64,000 bases of DNA, taken from the NCBI GenBank assembly GCA_964247055.1, contig OZ176056.1, positions 2,418,001 to 2,482,000 of the forward strand, read 5' to 3'. The position numbers and the translations under genes were made by a program. Under the pieces are notes generated by a model, which searched no databases, was not told where the DNA came from, and saw only the letters and a list, made by a program, of their open reading frames with translations. The stretch is from Paragordius varius. Lineage: Eukaryota > Nematomorpha. Below are positions 32,601-44,583 of this stretch, piece after piece (position 1 is the stretch's first letter; each line of letters begins with the position of its first letter).

Positions 32601-34160
32601 GTAAATGAGTCATGAATAATTCGGTTTTTCTATTTTTTTGAGATTTTTGAAATTTTTGTAAGCCATAAAATTGTAGGCTCAAAATATTTCCAACTCATAT
32701 CAAATTTTTAGTACGACGTTTCAGATATTTAAACCATAGAGTCGGCTTATCACAGAAATAATTGGAAATGTCATTCATATGACCCTTAATTTTATTGGCG
32801 CCCCTGCAAGGGAAGTATTTACTCTAGCTTTACCATTGTAAAAGAATAAAAGATTATGAATTGATCTTAAGTCCCATTGTAGGTTCTCTACCGTTTTTTG
32901 ATAAAAAAATGTGATTTTGAAAGAAAATTAATTTTTTAAAATATTGTCCATCGACTTCTACACTTCGCCACCTCATGAATGCCAGAAAACTGATGTCTTT
33001 AGCGGTAAGCCACTGGTAAAGCCCTTAATGCCTTCCAAATCATTAAACTGCTGCTCTGCTAAGGTGTCTTCTATTAATGCGAGGATGAATTAGATTGACG
33101 GCAGGTAAGGCGATTTCAGCGGATGGGAAAGAATTTCCCATCTAAGACAAGGTTTTACTGTAAAGTGTGAAGCTGAGTGTCATTTAGAATAACTTTGTAT
33201 CATTTTTCTAGGCCATTCCGGTATTTGTTGGGGATTGCCTTGTGTATTAACAGTTTCACCGGGTTTTAAAAGTTATTATTATACAATACCGCCCTGGGTC
33301 CAACAGACACAGAGTGTGTTCTTGCGGAAGCGATTTCGTTTTGGTTTTGACTGATCAGCTAAGGTAAGATTGACCATTTTTCCGTTTTGATTACAACCAC
33401 TTATCACCACCCGCCGAAATTCGCTAAATTTCCTTTCGCGATGATGAAGTGGCATCTCACAATTTACTTTGCGATTTTCGATCAGACGTTCATTAAAATT
33501 GTCGGAATCATTTACTGATTCGTATTTTTATTGCTCTTAGACATATAATAATTGCTTTCGGCCTTTTTTAGATGAATTCAGAAAAGCTCTTCGTGCCCAT
33601 ATGTTCTTTCGATTATTAAATAATGAAAATGAGACAGTACCATAGACCAAATTGTGTGCATTTGTAGTTTAAAGTCAGGTGAACAAAATGGAGACTATCG
33701 AAAAATCGTCTGCATAATATTCGCTGACGTCTTCTCTTAGATAAACCGGTAATAACTTATAAGCCCAAAATTTTTTAGTACCATTTCAACCAAAAATATT
33801 CATCGTTCAAAACTACTTTACAATTTCAATTTATAAAGACATTGCCTTAAAAATAAAATTTGTTCCAAAAATAATTTATAGTTTACAATAATTATTATTA
33901 ACCTTTGGCATAGCTGGAATAGAAGTTGGAAATTTAAAATAGGTTGATGACACCCAAAACCAACGCGAAAACAATCGATAAGGTATAAGTAAAAGGGCAA
34001 AAAATATATTATTGACAATTTTTTTCTTCTTATTATCATATTCATAATTATTTTTGTCGATATTGATTGGTTGGTAGTATACCCACAAACCATTTTGTTT
34101 TATAATTTTTTGGAGTTTGTTTTCTCGTTTAAAATTATTATTGCTTTTATTTTTAGTCAT
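26653..34160 (-). CDS. CBR1-like short-chain dehydrogenase/reductase with giant N-terminal extension, 3 exons, 1563 aa
   Basis: Exons on the minus strand: 34160-33903, 31994-31933, 31024-26653; 4692 nt = 1564 codons with TAA. ATG 30630 is internal: the frame stays open upstream to an acceptor at 31025-31026, and a 62-nt exon (VSHFAKSFLNYYANLF...) bridges to a first exon in matching phase; an in-frame stop at 34217-34215 limits further extension. Residues ~1-86 are basic with a hydrophobic stretch (~48-61, IVNNIFFALLLIPY), perhaps a membrane anchor. About 87-990 is Asn-rich, low complexity. The Rossmann domain follows: TGASRGLG (~1003), INNAA (~1144), KINFWGTYY (~1302), YSVSK (~1462), CCPGYLRSEL, YLALLPP, GRFLFQKRIKKW. 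Order and tail match carbonyl reductase 1 (277 aa; NADPH-dependent carbonyl reduction), but loops of ~130 and ~80 aa are inserted. The catalytic Ser of VNVSS is Cys here (VNVTCSAG), so activity is uncertain. Confidence 0.87.
31050..31312. repeat. Tc1/mariner-like MITE in SDR intron 2
   Basis: Left block AGACAGACAAAACGT; right end CTGTATAATTTCAATACTTACTGTA, its inverted partner. Inner GTCTTTT motif shared with the copies at 5491-5755 and 59013-59305. Confidence 0.5.
32930..33540 (-). pseudogene. Decayed mariner-type transposase in SDR intron 1
   Basis: Read on the minus strand in several frames, the segment keeps the order of a mariner transposase C-terminal half: RKNTLCVCWTQGGIV (compare KKVMLSVWWDxxGIIYYELL), LLKPGETVNTQ, HPLKSPYLPS (degenerate HPPYSPDLAPSD) and a final KSMDNIL-like end (CIDNDGQYF). 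There are many stops and frameshifts. It is less AT-rich than its surroundings. A plain DNA-transposon relic with no function expected. Confidence 0.65.
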
Positions 34161-37100
34161 TATACCATTATAGTGTGGTTGCCATATCCTTTGTTTGTTC
34201 AATTTGTTTTGTTTTTATTTGTTCATTTTTGGATATGTTGAAACTTAAATTAACAGAGTTCAAATTTAAGGGTATAATTAAACTATTTACCACTCAAATA
34301 ATTTGTTTTGATATCTTTATAATTTTGGAGTTTATTGATAAATAGCCGTGAATTCGTATGATATAAGAATCGTAATAAAAATATTTTAAAAATATTTAAA
34401 ATTTTAGATATAATTTTTTTAAAGAACATTTTTATATAATGTGTTAATTGTTTTTATTTATCTATCAATAATTTTTGTTATCAATCAATTTTCGGTTTTG
34501 TTTTACCAAATTATGTTTAGATAAAATTTGATATGTGAAATTGCTTACAGCCATATATTGAAAACAAGCTAATCTTTTTAATATATTTTATAATTTATAT
34601 AAATTAATATATCATTTTATACTTTTATCTATAATCAAAATTGTTTTAATAATTACTGTAATTTCGGACAGATTTCATTTACATTCAATGGAAAAATTTA
34701 TTTCAAAATTTTATATACATAGTGTGTCATATATTGATGCCTTTCTTAAGACTTAAATTTGGAAATTGTTAATGATAAACTTTATTAAGAAATCAAAAAT
34801 AAACAAACAAATGATTGAATATAGTTTTGGATAACCTTAACATTCCATAATCTTTTGGGGTAGTTTCATATTTAAGAGTATTTAAAATTTGAGTATCGCA
34901 AAAAGTTTTTAAAGTATTTAGCCGAATTCAAAATATGCTTTAGCTTTTTCGGCGTATTATACAAAAAAATTTCTACAAAAATGTAAAATTTTAAAAAGTT
35001 CCGCATCTCAAACTTTTTTGCCACCATTTTATTATAAAAATCGCTGTAACCGTCAAATAATTGTATTTTTTGGTTAGAAAAAATATAAACAAGAAATTTT
35101 AACACCTTTTAGGCTATATTTTACCAAATAAACTTTTATGTTTTGGTTTTAATATCAGCAGCTACCAATAGCGTTTTGGACCTGTCCTAATTTTAGTCTC
35201 TAGAAGTCATAAAACCGAAAAAATATAAGCTTTTTATCTATAGAACAATTGATGATTAAATTTTACAAAATAACTTTCAAAATGTAGTTTATTTATGAAA
35301 TGCTTTGGGTTTTTTAACTACCCCAAAAGGTAAACTAGGTCAAAAAAGTTAAAAGGTTATAAAGTTAAAAACATATAATATTATATTATAAAAATAAATG
35401 CTAGTCATCAGTTTATAACGGTCAGATGGTGTAAACAAAGGTTAATTATTATCATATCTGAAGCCACCAAAATTATCCGCAAACTGCTTAGCTCCTGTAA
35501 TTAATATATGAAAAATTTATTTAGAAGGTTGAAATAAAGTTTTTGTTACACCATATCTAAAAATCTCATGAGCGATCCCAACTGCAAACAGAAGTCGTAG
35601 ATCGATTTTTAAGTTTCTTAAACTGATTCTGATAAGATATTTCCTAGTGATCCCAGGATTGCACCCCTATATAGTGTCCCTTCTTTTTACAAATTAAAAA
35701 ATACATTGCCTTACATTAAATATCACTCTCACATTACAGCGGACATATTTCCTATGTCCATAAAGTGATTAAATAATTATTTAAATTATACGCATTAAAT
35801 GTAAGTATTTTGAAGAGGATTATTCCATGCAAACGAAAAAATAAAATGGGTTTTTTGATCAAAAAACCATAAATCTGATTTCCAATGAAGGCAGTAAAAC
35901 ATATTGATGATATTTGAACACAAAAAAATTAAAAAAAAACAAATTATTTTCTAACCTCCCATTCAAGTAATATCACACCAGTAAATATTGGCCATAGAAA
36001 ATAATATTTTGTTTTACAGTATGAGTAAGTATACATTGCTAGAAAGTTATTAATTATTGCCAAATAGTAAATACAACAAAGGGCAGCATTATTGGCTTCT
36101 AGTTTTATACACTTTTTACTATAATTAGCCAATAATGCTGCCCTTTGTTGTATATAATTGGCAATTATTAATAACTTTCTAGTATACATACTCACACTGT
36201 AATTGGCCATAGAAAATAATATTTTGCTTATATATATATATGCTATAAAAATATTTCAAACAGATTATAACTTTGTTGTTAAATATGTGTAACTAAATAA
36301 ATATTGTCGAAAAATTAAAAACAAGGCTTTTGAAATTTATACATGTAGGGAGTTTTTAAGCTGGCAATTTTGAAGACATGAATAAATTAGCATTATCGGC
36401 AAAAATATAAGTATATAGGTATTGTTGGAAACCTCATTTTTTATTCGGGAATATGTAAAATCTTAAATATCGTAAATTTTAAGCAAAAAAGAGTGTCTTT
36501 TCATTCACTTATTTGAAAAATTTGGAATATTTTTCAGGAAACCAAATTAACATATTGACGCCCCAGTTTCTTATCACTCCTATCATATCCGCATTTTTTA
36601 AATTGCATGGTTTTTCGCTCGCCCTAAAATGTGATTTGTTGATGGATTTAAAACATTGAGTTATATTCAAATTCAATATAATCGTAATTATATTTTTTCA
36701 ATATTATAAAACCTAATAATTCGTAACATTTTGGGAATGAGTAAATTTCAATACGGAAATCAGATAATATTTTGAAAGCATGCATTACAATTTTCGAAAA
36801 CCCATGTTGAAATTTTAAATAACTAATTATACATTCACACAAAGATGGCTCATAAAATTTCAAAATGTCGTCAGATTCTAAATTCTTTAAGTTTACAAAA
36901 AAAATATATAATAATTTGGAATAAAAGATTAAATATTATATATTTAAATTTATAAAAATATAAATGCTAACTTTTCAGTTCTCCAAAATTTTGGAATTTG
37001 TTATGTATGTATAAAAATATTTTCAAAAAAAGCAAATATAAACGCATAAAAAGCTCTCTCTCTCTCTATTTATGTTCATTGCTATTATATTTTTTATGTT

Positions 37101-38460
37101 TTATACTATTTTTTACCTGCATACTTTTATAATTTATACCTTAAATTTGTTTTTTCTGTATTTTTTAAATTGAATATAATACAGATCTTTCTGGCTAATA
37201 TCATTTTTTATATCATTTACACACTATAAATAATTCTGTAAAAATATTTATAAAATTAGAGTAAACCAATCCAAATTGAAAAACAAACATATGGCTTACC
37301 ATCCGCATCATGACCCTTTTAAACCACATAAAGAAACAATTCAACTCTTCAATTTATATAATTTTTTAATAATACTAACAAATTTTATAAAAATATAAAA
37401 GTGGCGCAAAAATATAAAGTTATAAACAATTTAATATGATTATATTAAACTGCAACGCATGGAAGCCTTTTTCAAAATTCTTAGGCATGGAAAACGACTA
37501 GGGATAAATCATTCATTAAAAAAATTGAACAAAACAGTTTATAATCGAGTATATTAGTAAAAAGCGATGGATGGTACTTTTTTATCTGGGTACATTTGGG
37601 GGCAAAGAATTAGTTTATAAAACGTATTCTGATTTTTAAGCTAGATTTAGAGATGCTTTTATATTCCCAAATACATGTTTATAAATAAGTTACAATAATT
37701 ATCAAAATTTTACGATATATTTCATGTAATTTTGTTGATAAAATAGGTAACCTATATAAATTTACAATGTGTAACGAAGCACAATGACAAAAATTATTGG
37801 CTAAAATGATATAAAGATAAATATAAAAGTGTTTAAGTAAGTTCAAGGTTTACATAAAAAATCTTATTTTTATTATCTTAAATAAAAATGAGTATTATAA
37901 AAATATTATTACGGGCTTTGAATTTGTAATTAAAATGATATCTTTAAAAGCAAGTAATCAATCACATTTGTATTTTATAAAAATAAATTTATACAATAAT
38001 CACCAAAGATTTTCGTTTGCGCCAAATTTAAATTCAGTTTTTTAAACCAAGCGGTTCCGGTTTTCCAAAAAAGCTTATACAAAATATTTTTACGGTAAAA
38101 AAACCTAGCAAAGAAACTCATTTCTTCATGAAGTCAAAACTGCAATTATGATTAAAAAATAGGGATATATTTTTTAACAAGTACCATTTCATATTTTTTT
38201 CAAATAAGGTATGAAAATTAATTATATCATTTACAATATTAATAAACCATTTGATTTTGAAAGATTATTTGTAGTTTTTGGCTTTATATGTATATATATA
38301 TATAATTAACATTGTATTAAATCATGTACAAATGTAAAAAAACTTTTTAGCCTTTGTAAAGCAATATAAATTCGCTGTAAAATATCTAATATTTAATCCT
38401 CAAAAATTTCACTCTACAAAAACAATTCATATACAAATCTTTGGAATAGAATTAATTAAT
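34161..38460. other. Intergenic region between SDR gene and MRPS35
   Basis: 4.3 kb with no gene I can support; the open frames are short, AT-driven and without motifs. It holds the palindromic element at 35979-36225, a CT run near 37051-37068 and short TA runs. The SDR promoter should lie at its left end. Confidence 0.4.
35979..36225. repeat. Palindromic element flanked by a 25-bp direct repeat
   Basis: About 36015-36200 is a near-perfect inverted repeat: arms run from TTACAGTATGAGTAAGTATAC inward to AAAGGGCAGCATTATTGGCT. Immediately outside, ATTGGCCATAGAAAATAATA(TTTTG) occurs once on each side in direct orientation. No coding capacity. Confidence 0.75.
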
Positions 38461-41400
38461 TTATTTATTAAGATTGGGTGAAATGCTAAATTTTGGTATC
38501 CCCAACAGGTCATGGACCCTTTCTTTATATTCTTGCAGAAGTTCGGGCGTTTCAACAGGACTTTCATGAATTTTATTTAGGGCTTTAGCGAAATTCTGAA
38601 TCTGTGGGATATGTAACAATTGCTCCTTTTGCGTTTCTAAAGTTTTGTTGCCATCGTCGACTTCAATATTTTCAAGGTTTGATTTAAGATATTGGGGCAC
38701 ATTTTCATCCTTACATATAAAAAAAGGTTATTTTTATATAAAATTAAATTATTGGCTAATATTTTTGATAAAAAAACCATACTTTTTATACCTTATTGTT
38801 TATTATATCGGTTTTCGAAATAATGAATAGAAATGTTTAGTAACCTATTAAATGTTATATTTGCCAATCGTAATTACATATTCATAGTAAAAATCAATTA
38901 TCATTAGATATTATTTTATAGCTAAAAATAAATCCGTAACTTTTTATAAAGATAATTTAAATTTTTACTGTAAAAAATTTAAAATTAAAAATAAATGCAA
39001 ACCTTATTAAAGCGTTTAATACGTTCCAGAATTTTGAAAACTTGTGTACTGCTAGGTCTTCGATGCCAGAAATATGCTTCGAAATCTTGTAAAGTTTTCC
39101 CATTACTTTCAAGTTCCCAATCTTCGACTTTCTACATACATGATGGAAATAGAATCAATGAGGAAAAAAAATGTTACGGAAAAACCCAAAAATTTACAGA
39201 CAATTATTTTTATAAAAAAAATTCGCTGTAATTTTTTAAACTTTAATTTTTTGTGTGTGATTTATGTTTTATAGTGCCAAGTATGATTATATTAAACTAA
39301 ATAATTTATATAGGTTTAAAAAAAGTAAAAAAGTATGGTTGTATTTGTTGAAAATATATTATTATAATGTTTTGTCCGTATAATTTCAATTTTTACTGTA
39401 TATTACAAACAAAAAAAGCATTTTAGCAAAAAAACAATTAAACATTTTCTAAGAATTTAAACGTCCAAAAACCGTTAATAACGTGTAATATAAACGCTAA
39501 AATATAATGTATGGTATTTTTTACCAAAAAAATACCAAAAATTTTCTTTTTTCTTAAAAAATAGAAAATATAAAAAAAGATTAGCAGATAATAAAAAAAG
39601 TTAGATTCTTCAAATGTGTGATTTACGCTGAACACAAAGGGTTAAAATTTGTTTTTATTAATTTATTTCGTTTTGCAGTAAGAAAAAATATATAGACACA
39701 TAACTTTAAAAGACTAGCACCATTTTTTATAGTGAAAATATTGTCTAAACCTTAAAAATATAAAAATCTCCTCGTTTTGCGTTTCTAATAGAAAAAAAAT
39801 GTTAAATAATATAACGGGCTCAATTTAACATTTATCGTTTAAAATATGTTTAAAAATATATTAAGGTTTAAAAATATCCTCTTTATATGGGATTAAAAAG
39901 TTTGTAATTCAGTTTTAAAATGTTTAAATTTCAATTCCAAAAGTTTGATATCTTTTAAATATAATAAGAAAAAAAGAGAGAAATATAATTATTTGATCTA
40001 TGTGTAAATAAAAAAATAAAGCTTAGAATAAAAAAATCCATCTGTTCTTTCAACAAATATATTCCAAAAATTATAACTAAAAAAGTCGAAAATCGATATC
40101 CAAAAATTATAACCAAAAAAGTTAAAAATCAATCAACATTTTTTGAAAAGATTCTTTCTCACAGCTACTAAAAATTAAGTTTTACCTTAGATTCAAAATA
40201 AAGGGCGGTGAGCAAATAGTAGGCATAATCTATGTTTTGTTGTCGGGTTGGACAAACTTCACTTTGAAGTGTTAAGTAATGATGCTTGCTTAAATTTTTA
40301 CGTCCCCCAATAAGCCTTAACAATTTATCATACCCATGATAATTGAAACCTAGTTGAGTAACTTTAATCTATAAAACAAGTAAAAATTTATAGTTTTAAG
40401 ATAATAGAAAATATTATAATTACATTTACTTTTTTAAAAAGCTTATGTATAAAAATATATTTTTTTATTTGAGTATTGTTTAAGAGTAGAATGGCGTTTA
40501 AATATTTTTTTTGAAACGTTCAAATATAAGTATATCCTTAAATGTACCATTTACAGTTCAAATTCATCCCTAAACAATTCAAATTCGCCCTTGAACGATT
40601 CAAATTCTCCCCTAAACAATTCAAATTCATCTCAAAATAAATTATGTGCTTAAGATTAAAAAATAATTATATTTTTAAAAAATAAAATATTGATTAAAAT
40701 TAAAATAATACTGAAAAAATAATAAACTATGCCATTAAGATATATATCATAATGATGAGTTATATTAGATCGAAAACATAAAATTTATTTTTAGGGTGAA
40801 TTTGAATTGTTCGAGAATGAATTTAAATTGTTTATAGGTGCAATTGTTTAAGGGTATATTTAAATTGTTTAAGGGTGAGTTTGACTTGTTCGAGGGTAAA
40901 TTTAAATTGTAAATGGTATGGTATATATCTTTAATTACACAAAGATCCAAAATATTAAATTTTAATATCTAGAAAAACAAACCATTACACACATGTTAAA
41001 CTTTTCCACTACATTTTTGATTTTTATTCCAACTTTTTTTGATTCTTTTACAAAATAAATATGCAATTTCGCCTTAAAAAGTAATTCTTAAATCTTATTG
41101 AAAATCACAAAAAAAAATTTTTTTTGCAAAAAAACACCTTCATAGTAACAAATTTTGAGCGTTCATCTCGTATATCTGGCCCAGAAAAACAAAAGTCATT
41201 CGTGGTAATTTCAATGGGAAAATATTGACTTATATGTTGATTCAAATGCAATTCTTCATCTTTATAAGCCATAAGCCATTTAGCAAGCCTCCTATCGTAA
41301 GAACTATTTTTATCACTATTCTCATTATTTAATGATTGATTTTCATTTGCTGTTTCAAAGGTATCTAGCGTTTTAATGGATTAATGTAATGTTGAAACAT

Positions 41401-44400
41401 AAGATTTTCCAAAGAAATTTAAATAATCTAAAATAGGAATAAAAATTCATATATTTGTATAAAACTTGTTATTAAATTAATCTTTAAAGTTGAGACAAAA
41501 GTAGCCTTAACTATTCTCCATAAGATAGTCAAATAATTATATATGGTTAAAAAATTTAAACTTTCGATTTAGTAATATAAATATTTCAGTTTTAAAAAGC
41601 GTTTTCCACTCAATAAAAATAAACGTTCTCCAATAACAATTCAAGGTAAAAAAATTTACCAATCCGGAAAATGTTTAAATTGACTTAAATGTTTCGTTCG
41701 ATTATTGATTTTCTTTTATTTGACTAAAAAAACGCTTTTTTGGGGTTTGAAAAAAAAGATATATAAAAACTGAATCAACTCTTTAATAAATTCTACCATT
41801 TTTATCATTCCTGTCATTATTACGATTGCGTTCAAAGTTAGGATTTTGTTTTTCATCAAACACATTTGGTAGGGGTGGAGGAAATGGGTTGTCCTTAACC
41901 ATTGTGGGGATATCATAAACCCCAGTTTTGGCCCAAATGCCTTGTTGACTGATGGGTATAAAACCTTTAAATCGATACATGGATTCTAAGCCCTTTGGCC
42001 AGGGTGTACAAAATTCTATAATAAAAAAGTATCGTGAAATTAAATATTGTTTTAGGATAAGTGTGAGATTTATATATATTTATATATATGTACATAAAAG
42101 AAAATTATTAAATTATTGATAACGATCTATAAAGAAAGATAGTATATCTATAAGATGCGTAATAAATTAATTAAACCCAGTATACCATTTATAGTTCAAA
42201 TTCACCCTTGAACAATTCAAATTCTCCCTAAAATAAATTAGGTGTTTTTTAAGATTAAAAATTACCTTTATTTTATTATATTTTTAAAATATAAAATTCT
42301 GTTTGAAATTAATATAATGCTGAAAAAATAAACTATGCCATAAAGATATATTTCATATTAATGATGAGTTATATTCTCCCGAAAATACATAATTTATTTT
42401 TAGGGTGAATTTGAATTGTTCAGGGGTGAATTTAAACTGTTAATGGTATATTAATGATTATACACAATGTAAATTGCAAATAAATAAATCATTTAAAATT
42501 ACAAAATCAAAACAATCATTTCGGTAATATTAATGTATAACTACATATTTGTATTATGTGTTATCATAATTTTTATTTATGCAAAAAAATCGCAAAATAG
42601 CAAATGAATTTAATGATAAAAAATTCAACCAGAAGAATCATACCTTATTAAGATTTCTTAACTACAATAATAATAGAATATTTAAGCCATGTTTAAGTGA
42701 ACAACCTTTGATTCCGATAGTTTTTTTTTTACTTAATCCTAATTTTTCAGAGCAACGCTTAGGTAAAATTAGTTATGACAAATTGATACAATAATATTTT
42801 ATTTTATATAAATGGATAGTCAGTTCGTAAACTAACTTTGAGGTTTAAATCAGATTCATATAATATTAATTAAGGTTAAACAGAGGTTCTTTACTTTTAG
42901 CGCAGCGCATTTTTTTAAAATCGTAGGAGTAATGTGGAAAATATTGGTTTCAAAATGCCATATAGTTAAAAGAAAATCCCAGAATTAGGATAATTTTAAA
43001 ACTATTCCACAACTTATTTTAATAAAACAGTCTCATATACTTTTTAAGGCAGCCCATTTCGCTTTATGTTTGGAATGGATGATAGAAAAAATTGGGTATT
43101 TTACATAAAATGACATAAAAATTTTATGTTAGCTTGAAAAATTCTGAAATTTACGTTTTATAATGCCATAAAAGTATAAAATTAATCTTTAACTCCAGTT
43201 TATATATTTTTAAGTTCAACACATTGCTTTTTTATGACACTAGGAATAGGATGGGAAACATTGGGTAAATTTTTTTAAAAAATATTAAAATATATCTAGC
43301 AAGATGATCTAGTTGATATAAATTTTTATGCTTTATTTTAAACCCTAAATGCACAGAATTTAACTTATTAAAACCAACATTGCTTTAAGGAGTATAAATA
43401 TAGCAAGATTTTGATAATAAAAGTTAGCATAAAAATTTCATATACTGACACTAAAACAAAAATTATATAGTTAACTGTAATTGATATACTCTCACTTTTT
43501 AACACAGCGCATTGTTCGTTGATCACGGTTGGGGTAGGATGGAAAAAATTTGGCAAATTTTTATAAAAAATATTAAAATATATAGCAAGATTTTGATATT
43601 TAAAAGTTAACATAAACTGACTAAAGCATACATTATAATTTAACTGTATTTTACTTTTTAGCGCAGCGCATTGTTCTTTGATCACTCTTGGGGTGAGATG
43701 GAAAAAATATTTTAGCATAAAAATTTTACGTTAGCTAGAAAATCCTGGAATCATTTAATGTCTAAGTATAAAATAATTCTTTAACTCCTCTTTATATTGC
43801 AGCACATTGCTTCTCGGTATATTTTTTAAAAAAAATATTAATATAGTATATCTAGCAACATTTTGATACATATAAAAGTTAACATAAAATTTTCATATAC
43901 CAACACTATATCATAAATTATATAGTTTGTAATTAATATAATCTCACTTTTTAGGGCAGCGCATTGTTCTTTGATCACGGTTGGGGTGAGATGGAAAAAA
44001 TTGGGTATTTTAGCATAAAAATTTTACGTTAGCTGGAAAATTCTGGAATCATTTAATGTTTAAGTAAAAAATTAATCTTTAACTCTTCTCTATATATTTT
44101 TTAATGCAGCACATTGATTCTTTAGCACACTAGGAAGATGGAAAAAATTTATATTTTTTTAAATATTAAAATATATATCTAGCAAGATGATCTTTAAAGT
44201 TGACATATTGCCTTAAAAATCTTTAACCCTAAATGCACAGCATTCTACTTTTAAAAGCAGTTCTTGCTTTAAGGAGTAAAAATAAAATTTTGACATTACA
44301 CTAACATAAATATATAGTTAACTGTAATTAATATAATCTCACTTTTTAACGCAGAGCATTGTTCTTTGATCACGGTTGGGGTGAGATGGAAAAAATTGGG

Positions 44401-44571
44401 TATTTTAGCAAGTTCCAAATTGCCAAACGCCACAGGTGAGGATTTAGACCGGGTCGCAGGCAAACCCTGTCTCACGGGTAACGGAATGACTGAAGCGTTA
44501 TAACTGTGAGCCATGGGCCAAACAGAACCCCAATCTTGATCGATAGGGGCACGTCGATTACGTGGCGGCAT
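38461..44571 (-). CDS. MRPS35: Mitochondrial small-subunit ribosomal protein mS35, 6 exons, 411 aa
   Basis: Exons on the minus strand: 44571-44343, 42015-41797, 41364-41138, 40368-40186, 39131-39003, 38709-38461; 1236 nt = 412 codons with TAA, GT-AG and in phase throughout. Structural protein of the mitochondrial small ribosomal subunit. Diagnostic stretches match animal MRPS35: APIDQDWGSVWPMAHSY, VIPLPVRQGLP, GNLELAKIPNFFHLTP, ALKKFCTPWP, YFPIEITTNDF, SGPDIRDERSKFVTMKIKV, YDKLLRLIGGR, CPTRQQNIDYAYYLLTALY, and the YKERVHDLL end. It is longer than the human protein (323 aa), mainly from an Asn-rich insert around the second intron. An acceptor (ACTATAG) lies 12 nt before ATG 44571 with an open in-frame leader, so an upstream transit-peptide exon may exist; I did not find it. 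AATAAA overlaps the stop. Intron 1 carries an array of copies of the exon 1 end. Confidence 0.93.
40545..40920. repeat. Foldback-like element, MRPS35 intron 3
   Basis: Largest copy. Ends TACCATTTACAGTTCAAATT and TTTAAATTGTAAATGGTA; four units left, five right, centre AACTATGCCATTAAGATATA, AATGATGAGTTATATTAG. Lies between the exons 41364-41138 and 40368-40186. Confidence 0.75.
42181..42451. repeat. Foldback-like element, MRPS35 intron 1
   Basis: Ends TATACCATTTATAGTTCAAA and TTTAAACTGTTAATGGTATA; two units on each side, centre AAACTATGCCATAAAGATAT, AATGATGAGTTATATT. Confidence 0.75.
42885..44405 (-). repeat. Tandem array derived from MRPS35 exon 1 end plus intron start
   Basis: The sequence coding for IPNFFHLTPTVIKEQCSALK and the following GTGAGATT donor recurs about eight more times through intron 1, at about 44090-44160, 43945-44025, 43785-43835, 43650-43715, 43490-43560, 43195-43270, 43010-43080 and 42885-42950. 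The copy at 43945-44025 still encodes KIPNFFHLTPTVIKEQCAAL without a break and keeps the donor; those at 43650 and 43490 are also open. Spacing alternates between roughly 150 and 300 bp, so the unit is probably a dimer. Confidence 0.85.
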
Positions 44572-44583
44572 AATGTTTTGTTT

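Noticed and set aside
34872-35105. 77-aa minus-strand frame rich in Phe, Lys and Tyr
   Set aside because: Composition follows the local AT bias; no motif, and no splice partners in phase.
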